A DNA stretch of 64,000 bases from contig JAWZYU010000028.1 in the NCBI GenBank assembly GCA_038380435.1, forward strand, positions 26,520,201 through 26,584,200. Reading direction: 5' to 3'. Position numbers and translations under genes: made by a program. Origin of the DNA: Ryuthela nishihirai (Eukaryota; Arthropoda; Arachnida; Araneae; Heptathelidae). Under the pieces are notes generated by a model. The model worked only from the letters and a program-made list of their open reading frames with translations. It did not search any database and was not told the DNA's origin. This document shows positions 44,466 to 56,393 of the stretch, piece after piece; within the stretch, counting starts at the first letter, position 1, and every line of letters starts with the position of its first letter.

Positions 44466-44846
44466 AAACTGATTCAATAAACAATACAGCTTCTTAAAAC
44501 TGGTCATTTTCAGATGATTGAAATATTCTTTGGTTCACAGGATTTATCAGCGTATTACCTATATATACTTATAAGGTGAAACTATTGTCCACAGAACCAT
44601 TTATTGACTCAACAGGCAGCTCTGTGGATATTATATATTACCTTTCTATTATATATTTCAATGAGAAGTAATAAACTGATTGCAGAGGCATGCAAACTAC
44701 AAGATTTTAGTTAAAATTCTTATATGCTATACAGTGGACAGAAAATTTTATTGTAGAAGTATTTATTTACATCTTCTTTTAAAAATTAACAAATATCATT
44801 ACTATTTATTATGATATTAAATTAACAAATAATAAATTTTACTTAC

Positions 44847-44910
44847 CTTTTCTATACCTAATGATGTTGTGATGTCGAAGCACAAATCAATACATATAAA
44901 ATCCTTCTTG
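44847..44910 (-). CDS. Candidate internal host exon
   Basis: On the minus strand a tract ending TATATTTTACAG gives an acceptor (AG = 44912-44911), and AAAAG followed by GTAAGTAAA gives a consensus donor (44846-44841). The 64 bp between are open in only one frame, entered after one base, encoding 21 residues (contains FICIDLCFDITTSLGIE) that look like ordinary protein. It sits in a repeat-poor A+T-rich stretch. I do not recognise the protein. A possible last exon with a phase mismatch lies at 44569-44621. Confidence 0.35.
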
Positions 44911-45204
44911 CTGTAAAATATAACATATATGAAAATATAACATTAGTTTTAAGTAAAGAAATAGAGCTTTTATGCAGAGTGTACAAAATTAAAACAATTG
45001 AAATTCACCAATAATTTTAAGCTACAAAATGTTTGATAACAAATAAGATTTATTCAAAATTACCTGTGATTATATTAAATAGCAATTTTGTCATGTAACG
45101 TACTTGCCATGGAAGTCTAACAGAAGAACATCAATATAAAACAACATATCGAAGGTTGGTTGGCTGTCTTGAGCAGAAATTTTGCTTCTGAAGACAACCA
45201 ACTG
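44911..45204. other. A+T-rich unique stretch, possible intron
   Basis: If the 44847 exon is real this is intron on the minus strand. The minus strand at about 45080-45150 holds a short open run containing IDVLLLDFHGKY with a GC-type donor-like gcaagt, too weak to call. Confidence 0.3.
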
Positions 45205-45405
45205 AGCAGTACTTTTTTGCAAATGGGCTAAACTGTTAGGCCATAAAGACCCAAGGGCTCAGAGAAGGTTGGGAGAGGGGACCCACTAGACAGCAGTTAG
45301 GAGGCTGTGATAGACTCCCATCAAGGCTATCCAGAATTGGGTCAACATTGGCCGAGGTGGGACTCAAACTTGGGAACCACAGATTACAAGCCTGGCATAT
45401 TATAA
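45205..45405 (-). mobile_element. Old SINE copy
   Basis: Recognisable by aactgagcagtacttttttg, gggctcagagaaggttggg, tcaaggctatccag and a decayed B box (gggactcaaacttggg on +). Central core deleted. Confidence 0.65.
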
Positions 45406-45988
45406 ACTATATAATATTACCTATTTCTGCTCATTAGATACTTGACAAAAAGTTAAAAAAATTGTTTTTTGGCTGAGCATGGGCCTGTGGATTTTTAATT
45501 TCTCAGAATGGACTCAGTGAGAGTTAAAAAGCAATCTTGTTTAGTGTACTTATGTTATTAACTTTCACCACAGTGAAGAACAACTCCAAAATTTGTTCCA
45601 TGGAGTCATGTTAATGTGCATATATTTAAGAAAAAAATGAAAAATCTCAACTTCAGAATTACTGAAATGACTTCAATCACTTTAAACATGGTTGTCTGAA
45701 ATCTCATTGCCTAGACTATTCAACACAATTTTCAGATTGTTTTAAGTTTAAACTTAACACTGAAATAATAAGCAAAAGTATGAGTAATTGTAATTTTAAT
45801 ACAAGTTATTTTACAATACTGCAGGCTACAATGGTTTACAGAATTAATAAGAAACACTGAAATTTTGGTGATATTTGCAATAAAATAATTATGATTTATA
45901 TTCTCAATAATTTTGGTAATTTGGTCTCAATAGCACAATAAAAATATCTCCATGATTAATTTAACAGTTATTAACCAACTCTTCCTTC
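45406..45988. other. A+T-rich stretch, nothing recognised
   Basis: No frame, box or repeat end is visible before the LINE. Confidence 0.4.
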
Positions 45989-48700
45989 ACTAGCGGTCTG
46001 CTTCTCAGCAGACACGCTAGTGATGCTCTTCTAGGATATGAGTGCATTAATGAAAGGTTTCTTACAGCAAAATTTCAGACAAGCGTTAAAGACCTGAATG
46101 TTATCTGCTGTTATGCCCCCACTAAGGATGCCGATGAGGATGAGAAGGATAGGTTTTATGAACAACTTCAGGATATTTCGAATTCTGTCAAGAAAGGAGA
46201 TATTACCCTTGTCCTTGGTGACTTGAATGCCAAAGTTGGTACTGACTCTGACCTTTGGGGAGGAGTAATAGGCCCTTTTGGTATTGGTAGCTGCAATGGC
46301 AATGGGCAACGTCTCCTACAGGTAAGTAAACTCAATGGATTCAGAATAACTAACACATATTAAAAACACCGCGACATACATAAGTACACATGGGTTTCAC
46401 CTGATGGGCTGCATCGGAATATGATTGATTATATATTAATTAACAGCAAATGGGCTAGTTCTGTTAGAAATACCAGGAATATAGGGGAGCTGAAATTGGA
46501 TCTGACCATTACCTTGTTAAAAGTGTCTTGCAACTTAAACTTAAAAAGTGTTGTGCTAGGGTTAAAAAATTTGCTTTTAATACTGAAGCTCTGAAAGACC
46601 CAGTTATAGCCAAAGCTTACCATGATAGGTTACTTAGTCATTATGACAGTCATGGTATGCTTACTACTGAAGTTGAGGAAGAATGGGATCATTTTAAACA
46701 GGCTTTTTTGGACACTAACAGTACTCTTTTAGGAAAAAAGGAGCAGAAGAGACAGAATTATCTGAGTGATAAGGCACTTGAGCTTATTTCGGAAAGAAAG
46801 AACTGCAGGAATATCCTTAATCAATACCCTACTAGTCCTATTAGAAAGCATTACAGAGAACTTAATAAAGTGTAAAAGATCAGTTAGCTGCTGATAAGAA
46901 TCTTTGGCTTGATGGTTTGGCTGACAAAGCCGAGGAAGCAGTTAGACAGCACAACAGCAGAGAGCTGTACCAGATAGTTAATGTTTTGTGTGGTAGAAAA
47001 CGGACAGGTATACAGGGATTGAAGGATAAACAAGGTAAGGTTACAGAAGGTGAGGATTCTGTCATGGCTAGGTGGGCTGAGCATTTCAGTGATATTCTAA
47101 ACAATGCGGTTAGTTCTATTCCCATTGTTTGCAATGACGATAGATGCATTGGTGGCTTTAATGTTGGCCCTATAACACAATCTGAAGTTATTTTGGCTGT
47201 TTCTAAACTTAAACTTCATAAATCCCCAGGGGTAGATGAAATTACTACAGAAATGCTTAAAGCTGGGAATTTTTCGGTTACCACTTGGATGACTAAAATT
47301 CTGAATATCTTTTATGATAAAGGCATGGTTCCTAAGGATTTTACCAGAGCTATTGTTATCCCTATTTTCAAAAAAGGTGATCGCAGTTCTTGTGATAACT
47401 ATAGTATCAGCCAACTCTCTGTTCCAGGTAAAGTTCTTTCCATGATTGTGCCTAATAGAATTAAGAATCTGATTGACAATCAATTGCGTGATGAGCAATG
47501 TGGATTCAGAAGTGGTAGGGGATGTGTGGATCAGATATTTTCACTTAGGCAGATTCTTGAGAAATGTTTAGAGTTTCAGAAACCTTTGATTGCTAGCTTT
47601 GTTGATTTCAAAAAGGCTTTCGACTCTGTTGATCATCATAATTTGTGGTTGATTTTGAGATCATATGGTATACCAGACAAGTTAGTTAACATAATGAAAG
47701 CTCTCTATAATAACACTGAGTCGTGTGTGAGAGTTGGTAAGGCTTGTAGCAATTGGTTTAGCACTACTTCTGGTGTTCGACAAGGGTGCATTTTGTCTCC
47801 TTTTCTCTTTAGCTTGGTTATTGATTATGTTATGCAAAATTCACTTCAAGGGAAATATTTTGGCCTCAAATGGACTGGAGATACAAACATTTTTGATTTA
47901 GATTATGCTGATGATTTAGCCCTTTTGGCAAATGATGTTGATCAGATGAACTCTTTCATTCGAGCTGTTGATGAGACTGGTAGTAGAGTAGGTTTGGTTA
48001 TAAACAGAGAGAAAACTAAAGTGATGAAAATTGGTCAGGTAGGCTGTGATTCAGTTAATCTGCATTGTTGTACCCTTGAGCAGGTGTCACAGTTTAATTA
48101 TCTTGGGAGCTACGTAACAGATACTAGTGATGTGCGGTATGAGATTAACAGACGAATAGGGATTGCTGCCGGGACTTTTAAGAATCTATGGAGAGTGTGG
48201 AGAAATAGGCGTATACACTAAAGACTAAAATTAGGCTGTATAATAGTTTGGTTCTTTCTAGGGTTAGTTATGGCAGTGAAACTTGGACACTTTGTAAACA
48301 TGATAACAGGAAACTAGATGCTTTTAATTCCAGATGCTTACGGAGTATCTTGGGCATTAGATGGTTCAACTTTGTAACTAATGATGAGGTTAGACAAAGG
48401 AGTTGGCAACCTCCTTTAAGTAGCATATTGTGCAGAGAGAGACTCCGTTGGTTTGGCCATGTTGCCCGTATGAATAATTATAGATTGGCGAATAGGGTTA
48501 TGAACAGTATGCCTAAAGGCCTCAGAAAGAGGGGGAGACCTAGGATGCGGTGGGCAGACAATGTCAAACAGGACCTTGTTAGAATTGGTGTGCAGTGGCC
48601 AGATGCAGTAGATGTAGCTCAGGATAGACTTGCTTGGAGAACTAAATTGCACGGTCTGGTTGGACCTCCGTAGCCCATGGCTGCTTGAGGATGATGATGA
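45989..48700 (+). mobile_element. LINE, most complete copy in the window
   Basis: Runs from inside the endonuclease domain (frame containing ERFLTAKFQTSVKDLNVICC at about 46050-46110) to the 3' end cccatggctgcttgagg and (GAT)n at 48673-48700. The left limit is uncertain. The (GAT)n tail matches the copies ending at 4065 and 6640. The short tail and C-terminal domain (RWFGHVARMNNYRLANRVMN, then DRLAWRTKLHGL) recall RTE/BovB LINEs. Confidence 0.85.
46025..48673 (+). pseudogene. LINE endonuclease-reverse transcriptase with four or so lesions
   Basis: Domains: endonuclease (GDLNAKVGTDSDLWG, MIDYILI), linker, RT with FVDFKKAFDSVDHHNLW (A), VRQGCILSPFLFSL (B), YADDLALLANDVD (C) and VINREKTKVMKIG, and the C-terminal part. 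Breaks: a stop at about 46362, a frameshift at about 46480, a one-base loss at about 46870 and another at about 48221. The longest clean stretch (46917-48221, 434 codons) holds all RT motifs. Not functional as one protein. Confidence 0.88.
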
Positions 48701-49536
48701 TATTAACCAAAGTAATCTTACCCATTCACATTGATCCTCTAAGGGTTCAATCCACAAGAAACGTTTTCTTTTAAACAAACAACAACTTAGAAAATATAAA
48801 AAAGCTCAATTTGTGCCAAAGTGGGATACAGACCCACTATTTGCTGGTTTTATATTAGCTAGTTTTATTCATATGAACTACTCCATATTAGTTTTATGCA
48901 GGCAAAGGTAAATCATATTCGAAGCTCCATAACTGGTTAAATAAATTTTTTATGGAAACATATAACTGAAGATAAATATAACATGTCAATTAAACTGCCT
49001 AAATTTCGATTTTTAACAATCCATTCAGTACTTAGAGTTATAGAAATTGGAATATTGAATAACAGAGATGTTAATCATCAGAATTCACGTCAGAAGCTAA
49101 TTAAAATTTACATAATAAGCATTATTTGAAACCATTTAGTAAAATAGGTGTATGTTTTAGAATTTTGTGCAAATAGTTCTTTCAATAATTGTTAGTTTTA
49201 CACAAGTTTCTTATAGGCCTGACTTCATTGCAATTAAGTATTTATGTTTCTATAGCTCTTTAAATATCCGACAAATATTGTTGAAAATCGAGATTTAGAC
49301 AGATTCATATTAGATTTAACTTTATCTAGTCCTATTTTCATATAAAAAGCTTATTGCAGAAATTATGGATTTATGTATTTGACTCCCTGTTTACTTAACA
49401 TGGGAATGTTTCCATTTATCTGTCCAGTATTTGTAGCTTAACTTGGCTGTGAACATATGAGTTTTTACCAGTTATTCCAATAAAGAGAGGGTAATTCTAG
49501 CCATCACTTGATTAAGCTAAAAAATTAGACAACAAA
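48701..49536. other. A+T-rich unique stretch, nothing recognised
   Basis: No long frame or repeat end on either strand. Confidence 0.4.
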
Positions 49537-49580
49537 TCTCTAGATGGGCAACAAATTTCAATTTGTTGCCCATCTAGAGA
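49537..49580. repeat. 20-bp perfect hairpin at the edge of a duplication
   Basis: tctctagatgggcaacaaat and its inverse atttgttgcccatctagaga around a 4-base loop. The right arm is the start of the 1.5-kb duplicated block; the second block (51609) lacks the left arm. Confidence 0.9.
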
Positions 49581-50487
49581 TATAAATTTTTTTATTTGCT
49601 TTAAGAGATATGTCCGAAAGTTACTTATTAATTTCTCATCGTCAATCATTATTTACTCGGAGAGCAGCAGTTTAAACAGATATGTTCTGCAGTAAAGCGA
49701 CTGATTGAATGACTACTGATCGATATTTTCCGATTGCGCATTGGAATAACTTCCGTCTTAAAGAATATGACGAAACAATAAACACTAGAATTGGCTTCTA
49801 CAGGTAACCAGTGATTCAATAATTAATTATTTTAATTGTCGAGAACCGATAAAAAAAGCTTGCTCTCCGCTGATTGTCTCAGTCAGGATTCATTGATCCC
49901 AGAAACAGACCTGTAATAAACTTATCCTTTCATCGATTTACAAACCAAGACTTGAAGAGATAATCAATTAGTATTAATTTTTTTTATACTTTGGATACGC
50001 CATCCTTTTGAAAACCCATCACATTTTGTTTTTAACTTTGGCGTTTGTGCATGATTCCTATTCTTTTATAATGGAATTAATCAGTTTCTCTGTCTTCTAA
50101 GCTTCTGAGAAAATACATGTTCACCTGGGGGCAGGCTACTTCTTGCCTACGACTGAGATCGCTGCAGGTACTAGTACGGCACTAGTTATTCTGCGGTTGT
50201 TATTCTGCGGTAGTATTTTGCAGAAGTTATTCTGGGGGTACTACTAGACGAGTCACGTGACGAGCAATCTCTCGATTGAAATCTCAAGAAGAAGTATTGA
50301 CCAAGGTTAATATAGGTAGGATATACACCACGACCGTAGGTAATTCCTATTGTCCTGAAGCGTCACGACGACTAGTGGAAGATTAGAAAAGATTACTGGC
50401 GTATTATTTACTTCTTAGCGATACATATCACTTCTTCTCGTAGCAAACGAGACCGTGACCGGTGAAATATTGCCCGGTAAATCTTAC

Positions 50488-50805
50488 CTGCAAAGGCTTG
50501 TCCTTCAGCGGAAATGATCCTGAGATGAAAAGGAATTGCAATCCTGGCCGGCATATGAAGTAGTAGTAATAATGCCTCTGGTGTGTATTCTCAATGATTC
50601 TTCCTAACTGACGTTTGCTAAACATAGCTTTGCTAGAAATCATTTGTTACAGCTAACATAATTTTCTCATTTGCTTAGGATTCAAATCCACCACAGTTCC
50701 CTTATGAACGATTGTGGAACAGTGATGACACCAAGATTCAGGATCAAGATTGATATCTTCGTTAGTCACACAATTATTGATTTCTGTACTGATGTCTCAC
50801 GATGA
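50488..50805 (-). pseudogene. Possible exon remnant, duplicated
   Basis: Minus-strand frame: NEDINLDPESWCHHCSTIVH and DLNPKQMRKLC, then two stops, then MISSKAMFSKRQLGRIIEN and SGSFPLKDKPLQ, ending exactly at CAG|GTAAGAT, a consensus donor. It lies about 200-500 bp downstream of the promoter-like block on the same strand. The copy at 52536-52855 has an extra base near 52797. I do not recognise the protein. It may be a decayed first exon or chance. Confidence 0.25.
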
Positions 50806-50939
50806 AAGCCTGAACGCCTAAAATGTGGCTCCTCGACAACGAAGTGTAGCATTGTACCAATTCGTTACGTCTAATATTCCCTGCCTTTAACTTTAGGGTG
50901 AACATTGGACGACCACATAGATATTGAACAATCGTACGA

Positions 50940-51030
50940 TACTTCCGGGAGTAGTTTCAAGACAACCTGGCGAACCGCCATTAGTGCGTTCCCCTTATGA
51001 CGTCACAGCCCACTTCCGGTCACGCCCCTA
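50940..51030 (-). promoter_or_regulatory. Promoter-like block: ETS, CRE and YY1-like sites
   Basis: Minus strand reads ACCGGAAGT (ETS, 51020-51012), TGACGTCA (CRE, 51005-50998), AATGGCGGTT (YY1-like, about 50982-50973) and a second CCGGAAGT (about 50947-50940). This set and spacing is typical of animal housekeeping promoters. It is GC-rich in an A+T-rich context. Function is inferred from motifs. Confidence 0.4.
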
Positions 51031-51144
51031 ATTAATAATCAATTAAAAGCTAATTAATAATCAATTAATATCTAATTAATAAGTTAACTTTTCACGGATT
51101 TCTTTTATTGTTAAAGATTAATATAATGCATAATTAACAAGAGT

Positions 51145-51608
51145 AGCGCTGTTCAACTAGCGGCCCCGCACAAAGATTTTGTCGCCCGCGAACAAAATCA
51201 AGTTTTCACTTGACATTTTAAATAATTACCTTTAATCCACCTTATAATTTTTTGCCAACTTCTATTACTTTACTTGATATGCAATCTTCAACTTACTCAT
51301 TCTATTTGCAATTATTATTGCATTATTTCAACTTACTCATTCCATTTGCAATTATTATTGCATTATTTCAACTTACTCATATTCTTTTTCGGCCACAATG
51401 CTCCCATTGAATTTATTAAATATTTGATAAGATTTAGAAAATTTCTATTGGTTTATTATTATTTTTTGTATAAATAAAATAACTTTTTGAGGTAACATGA
51501 ACAGACTTTTCAATTAACTATCCTGTGCTATTCTTTTTTTTGGGCCGCGAAAAATGGCTCGCAGTCTTAGAGAAGTTGGACAGAATATTAAATATTCACG
51601 CTCATTTT
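51145..51608. other. Insert between the duplicated blocks, possible hAT fragment
   Basis: cgctgttcaactagcggcc near 51149 and gggccgcgaaaaatggctcg near 51540 resemble ends of non-autonomous hATs, but they are not clear inverted partners. A 40-bp unit (caacttactcattctatttg...) is repeated 2.3 times at 51287-51380. Confidence 0.35.
51287..51380. repeat. 40-bp tandem repeat, 2.3 copies
   Basis: Unit starts caacttactcattc and continues tatttgcaattattattgca. Copies differ by one base. Confidence 0.85.
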
Positions 51609-53118
51609 CAATTTGTTGCCCATCTAGAGATATAATTTTTTTTATTTGCTTTAAGAGATATGTCCGAAAGTTACTTATTAATTTCTCATCGTCAATCATT
51701 ATTTACTCGGAGAGCAGCACTTTAAACCTATGTTCTGCAGTAAAGCGACTGATTGAATGACTACTGATAGATATTTTCCGATTGCGCATTGGAATAACTT
51801 CCGTCTTAAAGAATATGACGAAACAATAAACACTAGAATTGGCTTCTACAGGTAACCAGTGATTCAATAATTAATTATTTTAATTGTCGAGAACCGATAA
51901 AAATAGCTTGATTTCCCCTGATTGTCTCAGTCAGGATTCATTGATCCCAGAAACAGACCTGTAATAAACTTATCCTTTCATCGATTTACAAACCAAGACT
52001 TGAAGAGATAATCAATTAGTATTAATTTTTTTTATACTTTGGATACGCCATCCTTTTGAAAACCCATCACATTTTGTTTTTAACTTTGGCGTTTGTGCAT
52101 GATTCCTATTCTTTTATAATGGAATTAATCAGTTTCTATGTCTTCTAAGCTTCTGAGAAAATACATGTTCACCTGGTGGCAGGCTACTTCTTGCCTACGA
52201 CTGAGATCGCTGCAGGTACTAGTACGGCACTAGTTATTCTGCGGTTGTTATTCTGCGGTAGTATTTTGCAGAAGTTATTCTGGGGGTACTACTAGACGAG
52301 TCACGTGACGAGCAATCTCTCGATTGAAATCTCAAGAAGACGTATTGACCAAGGTTAATATAGGTAGGATATACACCACGACCGTAGGTAATTCCTATTG
52401 TCCTGAAGCGTCACGACGACTAGTGGAAGATTAGAAAAGATTACTGGCGTATTATTTACTTCTTAGCGATACATATCACTTCTTCTCGTAGCAAACGAGA
52501 CCGTGACCGGTGAAATATTGCCCGGTAAATCTTACCTGCAAAGGCTTGTCCTTCAGCGGAAATGATCCTGAGATGAAAAGGAATTGCAATCCTGGCCGGC
52601 ATATGAAGTAGTAGTAATAATGCCTCTGGTGTGTATTCTCAATGATTCTTCCTAACTGACGTTTGCTAAACATAGCTTTGCTAGAAATCATTTGTTACAG
52701 CTAACATAATTTTCTCATTTGCTTAGGATTCAAATCCACCACAGTTCCCTTATGAACGATTGTGGAACAGTGATGACACCAAGATTCAGGATCAACGATT
52801 GATATCTTCGTTAGTCACACAATGATTGATTTCTGTACTGATGTCTCACGATGAAAGCCTGAACGCCTAAAATGTGGCTCCTCGACAACGAAGTGTAGCA
52901 TTGTACCAATTCGTTACGTCTAATATTCCCTGCCTTTAACTTTAGGGTGAACATTGGACGACCACATAGATATTAAACAATCGTACGATACTTCCGGGAG
53001 TAGTTTCAAGACAACCTGGCGAACCGCCATTAGTGCGTTCCCCTTATGACGTCACAGCCCACTTCCGGTCACGCCCCTAATTAATAATGAATTAGAAACT
53101 AATTAATAATCAATTAAT
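51609..53118. repeat. Direct duplication of 1.5 kb, copy 2
   Basis: Second copy of 49559-51069. It ends at an A+T-rich aattaataatc run, immediately followed by the tRNA-Arg array. Small differences include ctttaaacctatg for gtttaaacagatatg near 51721. Confidence 0.93.
52988..53078 (-). promoter_or_regulatory. Promoter-like block, second copy
   Basis: Same ETS (53069-53061), CRE (53054-53047) and YY1-like sites as at 50940-51030, all conserved without change. Confidence 0.4.
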
Positions 53119-53868
53119 TCGTAATCTTCTGATTCGAAGTCAGACGCCTTATCCATTAGGCCACACGGACTTGAATAACAATTGTTATTAATTTGCAGTA
53201 GTATCTTTTGTACATTTCGTTATTACAATAACTGATCGTGACATTAAAGACGAAAATTTTCGTCGTCCGTGACTCGAACCTGCAATCTTCTGATTCGAAA
53301 TCAGACGCCTTATCCATTAGGCCACACGGACTTCATTAACAATTGTTATTAAATTGCAGTTGTATCTTTGAACATTTCGTTATTACAATAACTGATCGTG
53401 ACATTAAAGTAAAAATTTTTTATCATCATGAAATGAACCTGCAATCTTCTGATTCGACGTCACACGCGTTATCCATTAGGCCACACGGACTTGATAAACA
53501 ACTGTAATTAAATTGCGGTTGTGTCTTTGAACATTTCGTTATTACAATAACTGATCGTAACATTAAAGAAAATATTCTTCTCGTCCATGACTCGATCCTG
53601 CAATCTTCTGATTCGAAGTCAGACACCTTATCCATTAGGCCACATGGACTTAATTAACAATTGTTATTAAATTGCAGTTGTATCTTTGAACATTTCGTTA
53701 TTACAATAACTGATCGTAACATTAAAGAAAAATTTCTTCTTGTCCGTGACAGGACAAGACACGAACCTGCAATCTTCTGTATCGAAGTCAGACGCCTTAT
53801 CCATTAGGCCACACCGACTTTAATAACAAGTGTTATTAAATTGCAATTGCATCTTTGAACATTTCGTT

Positions 53869-53918
53869 ATTACAATAACTGATCGTGACATTTTAATGTC
53901 ACGATCAGTTATTGTAAT
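53869..53918. repeat. 24-bp perfect hairpin in the tRNA-Arg spacer
   Basis: The spacer segment attacaataactgatcgtg plus acatt is followed after two bases by its exact inverse. Only this unit has it. Confidence 0.92.
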
Positions 53919-54079
53919 TTTCGTTGTCCGTGACTAGAACTTGGAATCTTCTGATTCCAAATCAGACGTTCATTAGGCCACACGGACTTGATTAACACCT
54001 CTTATTAAATTTCAGTTGTATCTTTGAACATTTCGTTATTACAATAACTGATCGTGACATTAAAGAAAAAATTTTTTTT

Positions 54080-54147
54080 CGTCCGTGACATGAACCTGCA
54101 ATCTTCTGATTTGAAGTCATACGCCTTATCCATTAGGCCACACGGAC
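54080..54147 (-). tRNA. tRNA-Arg-like pseudogene with anticodon TCA
   Basis: Loop CTTCAAA, anticodon TCA (would read UGA). The T arm lacks five bases, so a normal fold is unlikely. Confidence 0.4.
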
Positions 54148-54716
54148 TTGTTTAACAATTGTTATTAAATTGCAGTTGTATCTTTGAACATTTCGTTATT
54201 ACAATAACTGATCGTAACATTAAAGAAAAAATTATTCTCGTCCATGACTCGAACCTGCAATCTTCTGATCCGAAATCAGACGCCGTATCCATTAGGCCAC
54301 ACGGGATTGTTTAACGGTTGTTATTATATTGCAGTTGTATCTTTGAACTTTTCCTTATTACAATAACTGATCGTCACATTAAAGAAAAATATTAATCTCG
54401 TCCGTGAATCGAACCTGCAATCTTCTAATTCGAAGTCAGACACCTTATAAATTAGGCCACACGGACTTGATTAACTGTTGTTATTAAATATCAGATGTAT
54501 CTTTGAACATTTCGTTATTACAATAACTGATCGTGACATTAAAGAAAAAAATTTTCTCGTCCGTGACTCGAACCTGCAATCTTCTAATTCGTGGTCAGAC
54601 ACCTTATCCATTAGGCCACACGGACTTGATTAACATTCGTTATTAAATTGCAGTTGTATCTTTGAACATTTCGTTATTACACCAACTGATCGTAACATTA
54701 AAGAAAATATTCTTCC

Positions 54717-54789
54717 CGTCCATGACAGGACTCGAACCTGCAATCTTCTGATTCGAAGTCAGACACCTTATCCTTTAGGCCACACGGAC
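54717..54789 (-). tRNA. tRNA-Arg (TCG), best-folded copy of this array
   Basis: A 73-nt body. Acceptor GTCCGTG/CATGGAC pairs with one G-T. The anticodon stem TCTGA/TCAGA is perfect around CTTCGAA, and the T stem GCAGG/CCTGT pairs. B box GGTTCGAGTCC is intact. The D arm has a G-T pair and an A for T in the loop. The downstream T tract is short and interrupted. Confidence 0.6.
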
Positions 54790-55203
54790 TTGATTAACAA
54801 TTGTTATTAAATTGCAGTTGTATCTTTGAACATTTAGTTATTGCAATAATTGATAGTCACATTAAAATTTTCTTGTCCTGACTCTAATCTGAAATCTTCT
54901 GTTTCGAAGTCAGACGCCTTATCCATTAGGCCACACGGACTTGATTAAAAACTGTTATTAAATTGCAGTTGTATCTTTGAAAATTTCGTTACTACAATGA
55001 CTGCTCGTAACATTAAGGAAAAAGTTCTTGTCGTCCGAATCGAAATGACAGTACTCGAACCTGCAATCTTCTGATTCGAAGTCAGACACCTTATCCTTTA
55101 GGCCACACGGACTTGATTAACAATTGTTATTAAATTGCAGTTGTATCTTTGAACATTTACTTATTGCAATAATTGATAGTCACATTAAAAAAAAAATTCT
55201 TCT

Positions 55204-55277
55204 CGTCCGCGACAGGACTCGAACCCGCAATCTTTTAGATTCGAAGTCAGACGCCTTGTCCATTAGGCCACACGGAC
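55204..55277 (-). tRNA. tRNA-Arg (TCG)-like
   Basis: A 74-nt body with complete T arm and anticodon TCG. One extra base lies near the anticodon stem (cttttagattcg on +). Confidence 0.45.
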
Positions 55278-56320
55278 TTAAATAACATCCTTCAATAAAT
55301 TGCAGTTGTATCTTTCAACATTTCGTTATTGCAATAACTGGTCGTCATATGAAAGAAAAAATTCTTCTCGTCCCTGACATGACTCGAATTTTCAAACAAA
55401 GTCAGACGCCTTATCCATTAGGCCACACAGACTTGAATAACAATTGTTATTAAATTGCAGTTGTATCTTTGAACATTTCGTTATTACAATAACTGATCGT
55501 GACATTAAAGAAAAAAAATTTTCCTTGTCCGTGACATGAACCTGCAATCTTCTGATTCAAGGTCAAACGCCTTATCCATTAGGCCACACGGACTTCGTTA
55601 GCAATTGTTACTAAATTGCAGTTGTATCTTTGAACTTTCCGTTATTACAATAACTGATCGTAACATTAAAGAAAAAATTCTTCTCGTTTTTGACAGTACG
55701 CGAATCTGCTGATTCGAAGTCAGACACCTTATCCATTATGCCACACGGACTTGATTAACAATTGTTTTTAAATTGTATTTGTATCTTTGAACATTTCGTT
55801 ATTACAATAACTGATCGTGACATTAAAGAAAAACATTTTTTTCGTCCGTGACATGAACCTGCAATCTCTTGATTCGAGGTCAGACGCCTTATCCATTAGG
55901 CCACACGGACTTGATTATCATTTGTTATGAAATTGCAGTTGTATCTTTGAACATTTCGTTATTACAATAAGTGATTGTAACATTAAAGAAAAAATTCTTC
56001 TTGTTCATGACTCGAACCTGCAATCTTCTGATTCGAAGTCAGACACCTTTTCCATTAGGCCATACGGACTTCATTAACAATTGTTATTAAATTGCAGTTG
56101 TATCTTTGAACATTTCGTTATTACAATAACTGATCGTGACATTAAAGAAAAAATTTTTCTCGTCCGTGACTCGAACCTGCCATCTTCTGATTCGAAATCA
56201 GACGCCATATCCATTAGACCACACGGCATTGATTAACAATCGTTATTAAATTGCACTTGTATCTTTGAACTTTTCCTTATTACGATAACTTATCGTCACG
56301 TTAAAGAAAAATATTAATCT

Positions 56321-56393
56321 CGTCCGTGACAAGACTCGAACCTGCAATCTTCTGATTCGAAGTTAGACACCTTATCTATCAGGCCACATGGAC
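56321..56393 (-). tRNA. tRNA-Arg (TCG)-like
   Basis: A 73-nt body with a complete T arm (one wobble) and anticodon TCG. One anticodon-stem mismatch and D-loop changes. Confidence 0.5.

Larger units (their letters stand above)
49559..51069. repeat. Direct duplication of 1.5 kb, copy 1
   Basis: Nearly identical to 51609-53118, with about one difference per hundred bases or fewer by eye. Contains a minus-strand promoter-like block, short open runs and a splice-donor-like site. No transposon ends were found. Confidence 0.93.

Noticed and set aside
44569..44621. Terminal exon with LPVESINGSVDNSFTL downstream of the 44847 exon
   Set aside because: Its open frame needs a different phase from the one in which the upstream exon is open, and its donor and acceptor signals are average.
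54080..54147. A selenocysteine tRNA (anticodon TCA)
   Set aside because: The body is of the Arg family, 68 nt, with a damaged T arm. It lacks the long acceptor and variable arms of a Sec tRNA.
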